Shown here in pieces: positions 45,117 through 54,269 of a DNA stretch of 64,000 bases. Within the stretch, counting starts at the first letter, position 1, and each line of letters begins with the position of its first letter. Origin of the DNA: an uncultured Eubacteriales bacterium (GTDB taxonomy: Bacteria; Bacillota; Clostridia; Peptostreptococcales; Anaerovoracaceae); assembly GCA_902776725.1 (NCBI GenBank), contig CACYQX010000010.1, positions 1 through 64,000 of the forward strand, read 5' to 3'. Made by a program: the position numbers and the translations under genes. Below the pieces are notes generated by a model. It saw nothing but the letters and a program-made list of their open reading frames with translations. It searched no databases and was not told where the DNA came from.

Positions 45117-45425
45117 TTAGTCTATTTTTTCGCCGGTCTTACGATTGACTCTGACTTTTTCTTTGCCAGTTCCCTTGTAACCGACCTTTACGGCCTTCTT
45201 GGCCTTGGTGTCATAAAGCATTACGTTGGAAGCATCTATAGGACCTTCAACATGCATAATCTGTGCTTCTTGAATTTTTCTGGTCTGCTTCTGATGCTTG
45301 GTCTGTACGTTTACGCCTTCTACGATAACGCGGTTGTCCTTCGGATAAGCGCGAAGCACTTTTCCTGTGGCTCCCTTATCTTTTCCGGCGATGACCACTA
45401 CTGTATCTCCTGTTTTGATTCGCAT
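45117..45425 (-). CDS. rplX: Ribosomal protein uL24
   Basis: 102 residues from [39 protein letters not shown] (KOW motif). [29 protein letters not shown] follows. It initiates 50S assembly near the tunnel exit. GGAGG precedes this ATG, so the longer upstream frame is not used. Confidence 0.97.
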   Translation of the reverse strand: MRIKTGDTVVVIAGKDKGATGKVLRAYPKDNRVIVEGVNVQTKHQKQTRKIQEAQIMHVEGPIDASNVMLYDTKAKKAVKVGYKGTGKEKVRVNRKTGEKID

Positions 45426-45435
45426 CACAAACCTC

Positions 45436-45810
45436 CTACAGTACTTCCGGTGCAAGGGAGACAATCTTCATGAACCCTCTGTCACGGAGCTCTCTCGCTA
45501 CCGGTCCAAAGATACGAGTTCCTACAGGAGTCTTGTCTTCTTTATCCTTGATGATGACTGCAGCGTTCTGATCAAATTTCACATAGCTGCCGTCAGCACG
45601 TCTTGCACCCTTCTTGGATCTAACTACTACCGCTTTGACTACGTCGCCCTTCTTAACGAGACCACCTGGTGTGGCATCCTTTACGGCGCAGACAATAACG
45701 TCGCCGATATTGGCATACTGACGGGATGTTCCGCCAAGTATTCTGATGCAAAGCAATTCCTTGGCTCCGGAATTGTCAGCAACTCTTAATCTTGTTTCAG
45801 TCTGAATCAT
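45436..45810 (-). CDS. rplN: Ribosomal protein uL14
   Basis: 124 residues: [50 protein letters not shown] and the ending [27 protein letters not shown]. It contacts bL19 and the 16S rRNA at an intersubunit bridge. Standard position between rpsQ and rplX. Confidence 0.98.
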   Translation of the reverse strand: MIQTETRLRVADNSGAKELLCIRILGGTSRQYANIGDVIVCAVKDATPGGLVKKGDVVKAVVVRSKKGARRADGSYVKFDQNAAVIIKDKEDKTPVGTRIFGPVARELRDRGFMKIVSLAPEVL

Positions 45811-45821
45811 TCCGTGCCTCC

Positions 45822-46082
45822 TTACTTAGCCTTCTCTACGACTCCGACCAGTCTCCATCTTTTGTCCTTGGACAAAGGTCTTGTTTCCATGATTCTGATC
45901 TTGTCGCCTACGTTGCATTCGTTGTTTTCGTCGTGAACCTTGAGTTTCTTGGTTCTCTTTACGGCCTTACCGTAGAGAGGATGCCTTACGAAATCTTCGA
46001 TAGCAACTACAACAGTCTTGTCCATCTTGTCGCTTACTACGACGCCGACTTTGCTTTTTCTTCTATTTCTTTCTGCTGCCAT
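45822..46082 (-). CDS. rpsQ: Ribosomal protein uS17
   Basis: 86 residues: [50 protein letters not shown], an OB fold. Primary 16S rRNA binder. Located between rpmC (20-bp gap) and rplN (11-bp gap). Confidence 0.98.
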   Translation of the reverse strand: MAAERNRRKSKVGVVVSDKMDKTVVVAIEDFVRHPLYGKAVKRTKKLKVHDENNECNVGDKIRIMETRPLSKDKRWRLVGVVEKAK

Positions 46083-46102
46083 TTTGCTTATCCTCCTTTC
46101 CG

Positions 46103-46306
46103 TTAGGCACGAGCCTTTTCAAGCTCTTTCTCTCTGATGATTGTTTTAACTCTTGCTATGTTTCTCTTAACCTCTCTCATCTTTACCGGGTTCTCGAGTT
46201 GACCGGTAACATGCTGGAATCTGAGGTTAAAGAGTTCCTGCTTCATCTTATCGAGCTCAGCGCTGAGTTCAACATCTGTCATTTCTCTGATCTTATTCAG
46301 TTCCAT
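46103..46306 (-). CDS. rpmC: Ribosomal protein uL29
   Basis: 67 residues forming a two-helix hairpin: [56 protein letters not shown]. It lies at the tunnel exit next to the SRP and trigger-factor docking site. Its ATG overlaps the rplP stop by one base. Confidence 0.97.
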   Translation of the reverse strand: MELNKIREMTDVELSAELDKMKQELFNLRFQHVTGQLENPVKMREVKRNIARVKTIIREKELEKARA

Positions 46307-46737
46307 TATGCTTCACCACCCTCTGCTAAGCCTTCTCTCGCCATAAATTTGGACTTAACCGGGAGCTTGTGGCTCGCCAGTCTCATAGCTTCTCTTGCCT
46401 GAGCTTCTGTAACCTCACCGATCTCGAACATTACGCGACCCGGCTTAACTACTGCTACCCAGTACTCAGGAGCACCCTTACCGGAACCCATACGGACTTC
46501 GGCAGGCTTCTTTGTCACTGACTTATGCGGGAATATCTTGATATATACCTTACCGCCTCTCTTGATAGATCTGGTCATAGCGATACGAGCAGCTTCTATC
46601 TGATTGGAGGTTATCCAGCCACATTCAGTGGCTACCAGACCGTAATCACCGTAGGTAACAGTATTACCTTTGGTGGCTACGCCCTTCATTCTGCCTCTAT
46701 GAACTCTTCTGTGTTTAACGCGTTTTGGCATTAACAT
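46306..46737 (-). CDS. rplP: Ribosomal protein uL16
   Basis: 143 residues. [78 protein letters not shown] are diagnostic. It shapes the A-site side of the 50S subunit. The ATG at 46735-46737 has GGAGGA at eight bases and is preferred over the Met two codons on. Confidence 0.98.
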   Translation of the reverse strand: MLMPKRVKHRRVHRGRMKGVATKGNTVTYGDYGLVATECGWITSNQIEAARIAMTRSIKRGGKVYIKIFPHKSVTKKPAEVRMGSGKGAPEYWVAVVKPGRVMFEIGEVTEAQAREAMRLASHKLPVKSKFMAREGLAEGGEA

Positions 46738-46757
46738 GGCGAAGTTCCTCCTTCCTG

Positions 46758-47795
46758 TTACTCTTCGGTGTTAACTGTTTCTTCAGCGGCAGCCTCTACT
46801 GCTTCAGCAGCTTCCGGAGCAGCTTCTACTACTTCTTCAACTACTTCCTGAGCAGCTTCTTCTACCTGAGCCTCTTCAACCTGTCCTTCTGTCTGTGGTC
46901 CATCTACCTGACCCTCTTCTTCGACAACCGGAACAACCTTCTTGGCTCTTACTCTCTGTTCAGCAGCCTTTGGAATGGCTGGCTTGTTATCTCTCGGAGT
47001 GCGCTCACGACGCTCGCCACCCTGACGACCGCCTTCCTTGCTCTGACGGGAAGATCTTCTGTCGCCGTCTCTTCTGTCACGACGATTTCTGTCTCCTCTT
47101 CTTCCGTCTCTGCCTTCGGAACGCTGCTCTTTCTTTTCTTCTCTTACGGCTCCCTGGAGACCCTTGTCGAGGATTTCTCCGTGGTTGATCCAAACCTTGA
47201 TACCGATCTTTCCGTATGTGGTATCAGCTTCGGCAAAACCGTAATCGATGTCGGCTCTGATTGTATGAAGCGGAACATTACCCTCTGAGTATTTTTCGGA
47301 TCTGGCGATTTCCGCGCCGCCGAGACGACCTGCGCAAACAACCTTGATTCCCTTTGCTCCGGCCTTCATAGTTCTCTGAATGGCCTGCTTCATAGCTCTT
47401 CTGAAAGAGATTCTCTTTTCGAGAGCCTGAGCTACGCTTTCTGCTGTGAGCTTTGCATCGAGCTCAGCGCGCTTAACTTCTTCGATGGAGAGTTCAACGG
47501 TCTTTCCGGTGAGCTTTACGAGAGCTGCCTTGAGCTCATCAGCGCCTGTTCCGGACTTTCCTACTACCATACCGGGTCTTGCAACCAGTGTAGTAACTCT
47601 TACTTTGTTTTCAGCGGCTCTCTCGATAAGAACTCTTGCAACGCCTGCAGCATAGAGCTTCTTTTCGATGTATTTTCTAATCTGGTTATCTTCTACCAGC
47701 ATATCGGCAAAGACACCCTTACCGGCATACCATTTGGAATCCCAGTCTTTGATGACGCCGACTCTCAATCCATGTGGACTTACTTTCTGACCCAT
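46758..47795 (-). CDS. rpsC: Ribosomal protein uS3 with long charged C-terminal extension
   Basis: 345 residues against about 210-230 in most bacteria. The core (1 to about 217) is ordinary: [31 protein letters not shown], the KH domain [24 protein letters not shown], and [29 protein letters not shown]. Then comes an Arg/Asp/Gly-rich basic stretch (about 220-285, [18 protein letters not shown]) and an acidic Glu/Ala/Val-rich tail (about 295-345) ending ETVNTEE. S3 lines the mRNA entry channel and has helicase activity, so the tail would project at the entry site. The reading frame is intact and the next gene follows 20 bp later. Confidence 0.97.
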   Translation of the reverse strand: MGQKVSPHGLRVGVIKDWDSKWYAGKGVFADMLVEDNQIRKYIEKKLYAAGVARVLIERAAENKVRVTTLVARPGMVVGKSGTGADELKAALVKLTGKTVELSIEEVKRAELDAKLTAESVAQALEKRISFRRAMKQAIQRTMKAGAKGIKVVCAGRLGGAEIARSEKYSEGNVPLHTIRADIDYGFAEADTTYGKIGIKVWINHGEILDKGLQGAVREEKKEQRSEGRDGRRGDRNRRDRRDGDRRSSRQSKEGGRQGGERRERTPRDNKPAIPKAAEQRVRAKKVVPVVEEEGQVDGPQTEGQVEEAQVEEAAQEVVEEVVEAAPEAAEAVEAAAEETVNTEE

Positions 47796-47807
47796 TGATT
47801 CCTCCTA

Positions 47808-48149
47808 TTACTCTGCATTTCTTTCCTTAAGAGTTACGCCTACGTGGCTTGATCTCTTAAGAATCTTGGATGCGCTACCTCTGGCTCCGGCTCTCCATCT
47901 CTTCATGGTCGGTCCCTGGTTGGCGTAGATCTCAGCTACATAGAGCTCGTCACGATTCATCTCGTGATTGTTCTCTGCGTTTGCTGCTGCCGAAAGGACA
48001 ACCTTTTCAAAGATTTCGGAACCCTTACCCGGTGTGAACTTGAGGATTGTAAGGGCCTCGTCCAAACTCTTGCCTCTAACAAGATCTGCAATAGGTTTCA
48101 GCTTGCTAGGAGACATTCTCACATATTTTGCAATTGCTTTTGCTTCCAT
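47808..48149 (-). CDS. rplV: Ribosomal protein uL22
   Basis: 113 residues: AIAKYVRMSPSKLKPIADLVRGKSLDEALTILKFTPGKGSEIFEKVVLSAAANAENN, and the tunnel loop YANQGPTMKRWRAGARGSASKILKRSSHVGVTL, part of the exit-tunnel constriction and macrolide site. Between rpsS and rpsC as usual. Confidence 0.98.
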   Translation of the reverse strand: MEAKAIAKYVRMSPSKLKPIADLVRGKSLDEALTILKFTPGKGSEIFEKVVLSAAANAENNHEMNRDELYVAEIYANQGPTMKRWRAGARGSASKILKRSSHVGVTLKERNAE

Positions 48150-48167
48150 AATATATATCTCCCTTTC

Positions 48168-48446
48168 TTACTTAACCTTTGAGTTCTTGTCTCCGGCATG
48201 GCCTCTGAATGTTCTCGTCGGAGCGAACTCTCCGAGTTTGTGGCCTACCATGTCCTCGGTAACATAGACCGGAACGTGTTTCTTTCCATCATGAACCGCA
48301 ATTGTATGTCCTACAAATTGAGGGAATATGGTGGAGGATCTTGACCAGGTCTTTACGACTTTCTTCTCGTTTGCTGCGTTCATTTCCTCAACGGCCTTAA
48401 GCAGCTTCTTCTCGATGAAAGGACCCTTCTTAATAGATCTGCTCAT
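48168..48446 (-). CDS. rpsS: Ribosomal protein uS19
   Basis: 92 residues: [79 protein letters not shown]. 30S head protein that contacts uS13. Standard position after rplB. Confidence 0.98.
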   Translation of the reverse strand: MSRSIKKGPFIEKKLLKAVEEMNAANEKKVVKTWSRSSTIFPQFVGHTIAVHDGKKHVPVYVTEDMVGHKLGEFAPTRTFRGHAGDKNSKVK

Positions 48447-48462
48447 TGTCTATGCTCCTTCC

Positions 48463-49296
48463 TTACTTCTCATTTCTTCTCTTAACGATGTACTGGTTAG
48501 ACGGTTTGTTTTTCTTTCTCGTCTTATATCCCAGTGTCGGCTTGCCCCAAGGTGTAACAGGACCTTTACGTCCGATCGGAGCTCTACCTTCACCACCACC
48601 GTGTGGGTGATCGTTCGGGTTCATTACTGAACCTCTTACGTGAGGACGTCTGCCCATGTGGCGCTTACGTCCCGCTTTACCAATCTGGATATTTCCGTGC
48701 TCTTCGTTTCCTACTTCACCGATTGTGGCTCTGCAGTTAAGAAGAACTTTTCTTACTTCGCCGGAAGGAAGTCTTACCTGAGCATACTTCTCTTCCTTTG
48801 CCATAAGCTGTGCGCTGTTTCCTGCTGATCTTGCAAGCTGTGCACCCTTTCCAGGCTTCATCTCGATGTTGTGGATGATTGTACCTACAGGGATGTTTGC
48901 AAGCGGAAGTGCGTTTCCAACTTTGATATCGGCTTCCGGACCGGAGAAGATTACATCTCCTACCTTGAGACCGTTCGGAGCGATGATGTATCTCTTCTCA
49001 CCGTCTGCGTAGGTCACGAGCGCGATATTGGCTGATCTGTTCGGATCATATTCTATAGTAGAAACATTACCAGGAATGCTATCCTTATTTCTCTTGAAGT
49101 CTACTATTCTGTATTTAGGTCTTGTGCCGCCGCCTCTATGTCTTACAGTGATCTTACCCCTCGAATTTCTTCCTGCATGTTTCTTTAGGGTTACTGTAAG
49201 GGACTTTTCCGGCTTATCTGTCGTAATCTCCTCAAATGTGGAGACCGTCATTCCTCTTAGTCCCGGTGAGGTCGGGTTATATTTTTTAACTCCCAT
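48463..49296 (-). CDS. rplB: Ribosomal protein uL2
   Basis: 277 residues. [91 protein letters not shown] and the conserved [46 protein letters not shown] with the histidine needed for peptidyl transferase. Largest rRNA-binding protein of the 50S core. Confidence 0.98.
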   Translation of the reverse strand: MGVKKYNPTSPGLRGMTVSTFEEITTDKPEKSLTVTLKKHAGRNSRGKITVRHRGGGTRPKYRIVDFKRNKDSIPGNVSTIEYDPNRSANIALVTYADGEKRYIIAPNGLKVGDVIFSGPEADIKVGNALPLANIPVGTIIHNIEMKPGKGAQLARSAGNSAQLMAKEEKYAQVRLPSGEVRKVLLNCRATIGEVGNEEHGNIQIGKAGRKRHMGRRPHVRGSVMNPNDHPHGGGEGRAPIGRKGPVTPWGKPTLGYKTRKKNKPSNQYIVKRRNEK

Positions 49297-49311
49297 TATT
49301 CCTACCTCCTA

Positions 49312-49605
49312 TTACAGATTCTCGAAGAATTCGATGGGCTTGCTGTCAGCAGAGAGAGTGATGATTGCTTTTTTGTAAGCAGCTCTTCTTCCAATGTTGC
49401 GACCCATTCTCTTCAGCTTGCCGTCATAATTGGCAACGTTTACTTTCTTTACTTCTACGCCTTCAAAGATTTCTTCGACAGCCTGTTTGATTTCTGTCTT
49501 GTTTGCGTCAACCGCAACTTTGAAAGTGTATTTCTTTTCCGGTGCCAGTCCCATGCTGCGCTCGGAGATGACCGGTTTAAGTATCACATCGTATGGACTT
49601 CTCAT
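49312..49605 (-). CDS. rplW: Ribosomal protein uL23
   Basis: 97 residues: [63 protein letters not shown]. It is the trigger-factor and SRP docking site at the tunnel exit. Its ATG overlaps the rplD stop by one base. Confidence 0.97.
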   Translation of the reverse strand: MRSPYDVILKPVISERSMGLAPEKKYTFKVAVDANKTEIKQAVEEIFEGVEVKKVNVANYDGKLKRMGRNIGRRAAYKKAIITLSADSKPIEFFENL

Positions 49606-50228
49606 TACTTGTACACCTCCTGGATTTTCTCAACAGCATCCTTTGTGAGGATCAGGCTTCCATGGTTTACGATTTCATAAACGTTCATGGTAGTTGCGAG
49701 AGCAGTTCTGACTCCCGGAATATTTGCTGCTGAACGAACTACGTTGTCGTTCTTATCCGCGGTTACGATCAAAGCTTTCTTTTCTGCTCCGATGTTGCCG
49801 AGGATTTCTACCATCTTCTTTGTCTTTGGTTCTTCAACTTCGAGTTTGTCGAGGACGATTATTTCTTTGTCCTGAACCTTTGCCGAAAGAACCGACTTGA
49901 GAGCGAGTCTCTTGAGTTTCTTTGGAACCGCATAGCTATAGTCCCTTGGCTTTGGTGCAAATACCACACCGCCTCCTACCTGCGAAGGGTCTGTGGAACT
50001 ACCCTGTCTGTGGCGACCTGTACCCTTTTGTCTAAAAGGCTTGCGTCCGCCTCCTCTTACTTCGCCTCTTGTCTTTGCGGACTGGGTTCCCTGTCTCTGG
50101 TTTGCCAAGTAGTTAACTACTACGGCGTGTACGGCATCCTGATTTGGTTCGATACCGAATATCTCATCACTGAGTTCAATGGTTCCGGCTTCCTTACCGT
50201 CCATGTTCATCATTGTGATCTTTGCCAT
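49605..50228 (-). CDS. rplD: Ribosomal protein uL4
   Basis: 207 residues. The tunnel loop [45 protein letters not shown] is diagnostic, with [16 protein letters not shown] after it. In several bacteria L4 autoregulates the S10 operon through the leader; whether it does here is untested. Confidence 0.98.
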   Translation of the reverse strand: MAKITMMNMDGKEAGTIELSDEIFGIEPNQDAVHAVVVNYLANQRQGTQSAKTRGEVRGGGRKPFRQKGTGRHRQGSSTDPSQVGGGVVFAPKPRDYSYAVPKKLKRLALKSVLSAKVQDKEIIVLDKLEVEEPKTKKMVEILGNIGAEKKALIVTADKNDNVVRSAANIPGVRTALATTMNVYEIVNHGSLILTKDAVEKIQEVYK

Positions 50229-50251
50229 TTTCTATTCCTCCTTCCCCGGTC

Positions 50252-50884
50252 CTATTTCTGGCCCTTGATGGCGTAGCGGACTCTTACGAGACTTCCGTTA
50301 CCTCCGGGAACCGCACCCTTGATGAGCATCAGGTTCCTGTCGGTGTCTACTTTCACCAATTTGACATTCTGTACTGTAACGGTCTCGCGTCCCATTCTAC
50401 CCGGGGACTTGTTGCCCTTGAATACTCTCGAAGGATAGGTACCACCGGCGAGCGCGCCGTGAAGTCTCTTATGCTTGGAACCGTGAGTCATAGGGCCTCT
50501 GTGATGGCCGTGTCTCTTGATGTTACCCTGGGTTCCTTTACCCTTGGATGTTCCGATTACATCCATCAGGCTTCCTTCTTCAAAATCGGCAACTGTTATT
50601 TCCTGTCCGACTTCATAGGTCTCGCCTTCTTCTACGGTGAACTCCGCAACATACTTCTTTGGAGCTACGCCGCTCTTGTCAAAGTGACCTTTCATCGGCT
50701 TATTGGTTCTCTGTTCCTTTTGGTCTTCGTAACCGACCTGTACTGCATTGTATCCGTCGGTCTCGACTGTCTTAACCTGAGTAACCACCTCAGGTCCTGC
50801 CTGGATTACTGTTACCGGGATGACCTCGCCGGACTCGGCGAAAATCTGAGTCATTCCGATTTTCTTGCCCAATATGGTTTTCAT
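50252..50884 (-). CDS. rplC: Ribosomal protein uL3
   Basis: 210 residues. MKTILGKKIGMTQIFAESGEVIPVTVIQAGPEVVTQVKT, FEEGSLMDVIGTSKGKGTQGNIKRHGHHRGPMTHGSKHKRLHGALAGGTYPSRVFKGNKSPGRMG. Early 50S assembly protein reaching the peptidyl transferase centre. It is 69 bp from rpsJ. Confidence 0.98.
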   Translation of the reverse strand: MKTILGKKIGMTQIFAESGEVIPVTVIQAGPEVVTQVKTVETDGYNAVQVGYEDQKEQRTNKPMKGHFDKSGVAPKKYVAEFTVEEGETYEVGQEITVADFEEGSLMDVIGTSKGKGTQGNIKRHGHHRGPMTHGSKHKRLHGALAGGTYPSRVFKGNKSPGRMGRETVTVQNVKLVKVDTDRNLMLIKGAVPGGNGSLVRVRYAIKGQK

Positions 50885-50953
50885 TCATTTCCTCCTTTGC
50901 ATTGGACCGCGCATCTCGCTTTTAGTTCATAGCTCAGCGCGTTCTTACAGTTG

Positions 50954-51265
50954 TTAGAGCTTGATTTCGATGTCGACGCCTGCCGGAAGATCAATCTTCG
51001 TAAGTGCATCGGTTGTCTGAATCGTGGCGTTTGTGATGTCAATCAGTCTCTTGTGAGTTCTCTGTTCGAACTGCTCACGGCTGTCCTTATACTTGTGAAC
51101 CGCTCTCAGGATTGTTACCACTTCCTTCTCTGTCGGTAGCGGAATCGGTCCCGATACGTCAGCTCCAGTCTTGATTGCCGTTTCAACAATCTTCTTAGCG
51201 GACTGGTCTAAGAGCGCGTGATCATACGCCTTAAGCTTGATTCTGATTTTTTGAAGTTCGCTCAT
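50954..51265 (-). CDS. rpsJ: Ribosomal protein uS10
   Basis: 103 residues: [72 protein letters not shown]. 30S head protein that is also NusE in transcription antitermination. First gene of the S10 cluster, behind a long structured leader and one good promoter. Confidence 0.98.
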   Translation of the reverse strand: MSELQKIRIKLKAYDHALLDQSAKKIVETAIKTGADVSGPIPLPTEKEVVTILRAVHKYKDSREQFEQRTHKRLIDITNATIQTTDALTKIDLPAGVDIEIKL

Positions 51266-51548
51266 TTTCTTCCTCCTAAATTTCTGTACTGTTTTCGCTA
51301 TTCTCGTACAAGGCTTTTCTTGTCCGATTTTGCGGCGCGTGTTTTGATTGCTGATTCTTGGCTATTTTTCAATGTTTATAGCTGGCTGTTCAGCAGGTCG
51401 CTTGCTCGGTACACGCGTCCGTGCGTTTCTTTGTTTTTTACGCAAATCAAATCGGCGAAAGGCCCTCGCCTCCGTCATGCGGAGACAATTCTCGGCGGAA
51501 ATTACCTGATAGCTCAGCAACTTCCCGCTTCAACGCCTAAAGCAAGCC
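51266..51548 (-). promoter_or_regulatory. Long structured leader of the S10 cluster
   Basis: About 285 nt from the promoter to rpsJ hold no gene. Clear stems include CTCCG/CGGAG with loop CATGA (51470-51484) and, directly beside it, GGCGA/TCGCC (51454-51470), plus GC-rich segments around ACGGACGCGTGTACCGAGCAAGC. This suggests autogenous control by a ribosomal protein. I did not recognise a named leader class. Confidence 0.5.
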
Positions 51549-51554
51549 TTCATA

Positions 51555-51583
51555 GTATATTATAATGAAAAACTAAATTCAAG
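51555..51583 (-). promoter_or_regulatory. Promoter of the S10-spc-alpha cluster
   Basis: TTGAAT (51578-51583), 17 bp, TATACT (51555-51560) on the minus strand, in a strongly AT-rich context with A-tracts upstream that could act as an UP element. No other strong promoter was seen in the 31-gene cluster. Confidence 0.75.
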
Positions 51584-51630
51584 AGTTTTTTGCAATTTTT
51601 TTAGGTCGAATTGTCTGACTTTTTTAGATC

Positions 51631-51654
51631 AAAAAAGCCCTGTTTTCAAGGGCT
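51631..51654 (-). terminator. Intrinsic terminator of the eno-vanY directon
   Basis: AGCCCT, loop TGAAAAC, AGGGCT, then six T on the minus strand, about 90 bp after the VanY stop codon and just upstream of the ribosomal promoter. The stretch 51655-51742 contains no other feature that I can see. Confidence 0.85.
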
Positions 51655-51742
51655 CTAGGGTTCGTATTCCGTACACGTATTTAGGCGTTCGTTTTATGTG
51701 TAAATTATGCACAATATGTGGTGTTTCCCTGCTTGAAAATGC

Positions 51743-52597
51743 CTAAATATCCGCATTTTCAAGATTTCGGCTATACCAAGGCGCGAACGCCTCAAATGAC
51801 ATTCCGCTCGCATAATAGGCCTTTGCGACCTCAGGAGTGCCCACAAATCTTATATGCCAGCTCTCATACGGGAAGTCCAAAACAAAGCCAAACTCAGGCA
51901 AAACCGCGTGGATCATGCCAAATATCTCGGTTTGGGCGTTCATTGCGACGTTCTCGTCTATAACCACGCCATCGACAATAAGGCAAAGATCAACCGCAAG
52001 GCCTGTATGGTGCTCGCTGCTTCCGGGAGCCGCCGCATAATACAGGGCATATGCAGAACCATGTTCAGCCGTAAGCTCATCTATGATATCCTGCTGCCCC
52101 TGTATGCTTCGATAGCCGTAATCCAGATCAACTATTATCCCCTCCTCCTTCTCGAGATATTTCTTAAGCTTTCTGTAATAATACCAAGTCCGCTCCTCTA
52201 GTTGCTTCTCCTGCCCGCGGTCGTTCACAACATCTATAACCTCGAAGTTCTCGTCTATATCTTCCTGTGTGATAGGATAAGCGTCGCTCACGACCACCAA
52301 ATACTTTGCTATATCCAGATTCGCCGTTTCTTCCTCAATCCTCGCCGCTTCTTCCCTGTCCGCGTTCGCCTCCCGAATTATATCCTTTGTTTCTTTTGAT
52401 GCCGCAACAAGATTATTGTCCCTTTTGGCCGCCCTCTCTTCCGAAACAGAAGACTTCACATATTCGTTCCAAGACAAGCTTTCGGAATCGTCCTTTGCAA
52501 AACACTTGCTCCAAACAAAGGCAAACAAAATAACCGCGACGGACACGCCGCAGATTATATACATTATTCTCTTTGCCTTGCCCTCTTTCTTTGTCAT
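51743..52597 (-). CDS. VanY-type D-alanyl-D-alanine carboxypeptidase (M15B), membrane-anchored
   Basis: 284 residues. A basic N-terminus and one transmembrane helix (about 11-29) anchor it outside the membrane; an acidic helical stalk follows. The M15 catalytic domain (from about 130) has GYRSIQGQQ, SEHHTGLAVDLCL (zinc His and Asp) and ESWHIRFVG (catalytic Glu and zinc His). It trims the terminal D-Ala from peptidoglycan stem peptides. It is not a vancomycin-resistance gene by context, because no van ligase or regulator is near. It follows hflX by 12 bp. Confidence 0.92.
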   Translation of the reverse strand: MTKKEGKAKRIMYIICGVSVAVILFAFVWSKCFAKDDSESLSWNEYVKSSVSEERAAKRDNNLVAASKETKDIIREANADREEAARIEEETANLDIAKYLVVVSDAYPITQEDIDENFEVIDVVNDRGQEKQLEERTWYYYRKLKKYLEKEEGIIVDLDYGYRSIQGQQDIIDELTAEHGSAYALYYAAAPGSSEHHTGLAVDLCLIVDGVVIDENVAMNAQTEIFGMIHAVLPEFGFVLDFPYESWHIRFVGTPEVAKAYYASGMSFEAFAPWYSRNLENADI

Positions 52598-52609
52598 TTA
52601 ATCAAACTG

Positions 52610-53875
52610 TCATTTAATCAAATTATTCGGCACATAGGCCTTTATAGAAACGCCGTCCTCAAGATACTCTTCCTCGAGTACCTCGCCATATTTCCTGATG
52701 CGCTTAAAGAGTTCGCCTTCGCTATACGCCACTATTCTTTCAATATACACCTTGTCCCCGCGAAGCGCATTTTCAATCGCTTCAAATAAATCGTTTATCC
52801 CTTCGCCCGTTGCCGCACTTATTTCTATAACAGCATCCGCCTCTTCATCCATGAGCGGAAGTTCACCGCAATCCTTAAGCAGATCCATCTTATTGAATGC
52901 GGTGATGATCGGTTTATCCTTAACCCCAAGCGTTTCAAGAGTGTCGTAGACGACTTCCTTGTGTAGCTCCGCATCTTCCGATGTCGCATCGACCATATGC
53001 AGAATCACGTCGGCATACTTTGCTTCTTCAAGCGTACTCCTAAACGCATCGATAAGCTGATGCGGGAGCTTGTTGATAAAGCCTACGGTATCCGTGAAGA
53101 GAATTTCTCTTCCGTTTGGAAGTCTGCAGACTCTCGTCGTTGGATCGAGAGTAGCAAAGAGTTTGTCCTCCGCAAGTATGTCTGCCGACGTAAGTCTGTT
53201 AAGAAGGGTCGACTTTCCTGCATTGGTATATCCGACTATCGCAACTATCGGCGTTGAACTCTCAAGGCGTTTCTTCCTCGTAGTCTCTCGCACATGCTTA
53301 AGCGATTTAACATCGGCAGTCAGTTTATCGAGGCGCCTCTGTATCGCACGCCTATCGGTTTCAAGTTTCGTTTCACCGGGACCACGTGTACCGATTCCGC
53401 CACCGAGACGAGAAAGCGCTGTGCCCTGTCCCGTGAGCCTCGAAGCCCTATACTTTAGCTGTGCCATCTCAACCTGAATCTTTCCTTCGCCCGTGGTCGC
53501 ACGTCCTGCGAATATATCAAGAATCAGCATGGTTCTATCCACAACTTTGGTTTCAAGTATATCCGCGAGATTTCTATGCTGCGAAGGCGTGAGTTCATCG
53601 TCGCAGATAACCCCGTCAGCCTCGAGAAACTCAACCATCTCCTTCAGCTCGAGCGCTTTGCCCTTACCGATATACGTGGTTCTGTCCGGTTTCTCCATAT
53701 TCTGAATCATATATGCGAGGGTCTCACCGCCCGCGGTATCCAGGAGCTCGGCGAGTTCGTTTATCGATGCCTCAGCCTTTTCCTCTTCACCACAAGAAAC
53801 GGCAAAGAGAATATACTTCTCCCTGCCATCTCCCGAATCTACGTTATATAGTTTTGTTTCTCTTTCGTAACTCAC
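52610..53875 (-). CDS. hflX: GTPase HflX
   Basis: 421 residues. The N-terminal HflX domain has DTAGGETLAYMIQNMEKPDRTTYIGKGKALEL and the glycine-rich RASRLTGQGTALSRLGGGIGTRGPGETKLE; the G domain shows GYTNAGKSTLLNRL (G1), DTVGFINKLPHQLIDAFRSTL (G3) and AFNKMDLL (G4). It splits stalled 70S ribosomes, for example after heat shock or antibiotic arrest. It overlaps the upstream thioesterase gene by four bases. Confidence 0.96.
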   Translation of the reverse strand: MSYERETKLYNVDSGDGREKYILFAVSCGEEEKAEASINELAELLDTAGGETLAYMIQNMEKPDRTTYIGKGKALELKEMVEFLEADGVICDDELTPSQHRNLADILETKVVDRTMLILDIFAGRATTGEGKIQVEMAQLKYRASRLTGQGTALSRLGGGIGTRGPGETKLETDRRAIQRRLDKLTADVKSLKHVRETTRKKRLESSTPIVAIVGYTNAGKSTLLNRLTSADILAEDKLFATLDPTTRVCRLPNGREILFTDTVGFINKLPHQLIDAFRSTLEEAKYADVILHMVDATSEDAELHKEVVYDTLETLGVKDKPIITAFNKMDLLKDCGELPLMDEEADAVIEISAATGEGINDLFEAIENALRGDKVYIERIVAYSEGELFKRIRKYGEVLEEEYLEDGVSIKAYVPNNLIK

Positions 53876-54261
53876 TTTTTCAGTTTCTCGTCAGTCTTCT
53901 TCTGGAATTCTTCACAATCCACGATAAAACGTTCGTGCGTTCCTTCTCCAATCTTTCCAACCTCGTCATATACATTCGCATTAAACAAAAGTCTTCTTCC
54001 GTCGACTTCGACGAGTTCGGTTTCACAAACCACTCTCATACCAACAGGGGTAGCGGCAAGATGCTTTATATTGAGTTCTGTACCCACGGTACCCTGACCA
54101 ACTTCCAGTTCAGCCGCAACGCTGGCCTGCGCAGTATCTTCTATCAGCAAAATCATCGCGGGCGTAGCATATACATCTATAGATCCGCTTCCGAGTTTCT
54201 TCGCTGTATTATCCTTTGTTACAAGTTCCTCTTTTCTTCCTTTGATTCCTACTTCCAACAT
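53872..54261 (-). CDS. Hotdog-fold thioesterase (FlK-like)
   Basis: 129 residues from the ATG with GAGGTGG just before it (MLEVGIKGRKEELV). It has the hotdog helix region VYATPAMILLIEDTAQASVAAELEVGQGTVGTELNIKHLAATPVGMRV, with Thr, Glu and His in positions like those used by FlK-type acyl-CoA thioesterases. The substrate is unknown; detoxifying or housekeeping acyl-CoA hydrolysis is usual for the family. An ATG four codons upstream is possible but less well placed. It is tightly coupled to hflX. Confidence 0.85.
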   Translation of the reverse strand: MLEVGIKGRKEELVTKDNTAKKLGSGSIDVYATPAMILLIEDTAQASVAAELEVGQGTVGTELNIKHLAATPVGMRVVCETELVEVDGRRLLFNANVYDEVGKIGEGTHERFIVDCEEFQKKTDEKLKK

Positions 54262-54269
54262 GGGCCACC

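Noticed and set aside
51266..51548. T-box riboswitch in the ribosomal leader
   Set aside because: No T-box sequence and no specifier-loop arrangement was seen, and the downstream genes are ribosomal.
51743..52597. Vancomycin-resistance locus
   Set aside because: Only a VanY-type carboxypeptidase is present; there is no VanH, VanA/B-type ligase, VanX or VanRS nearby.
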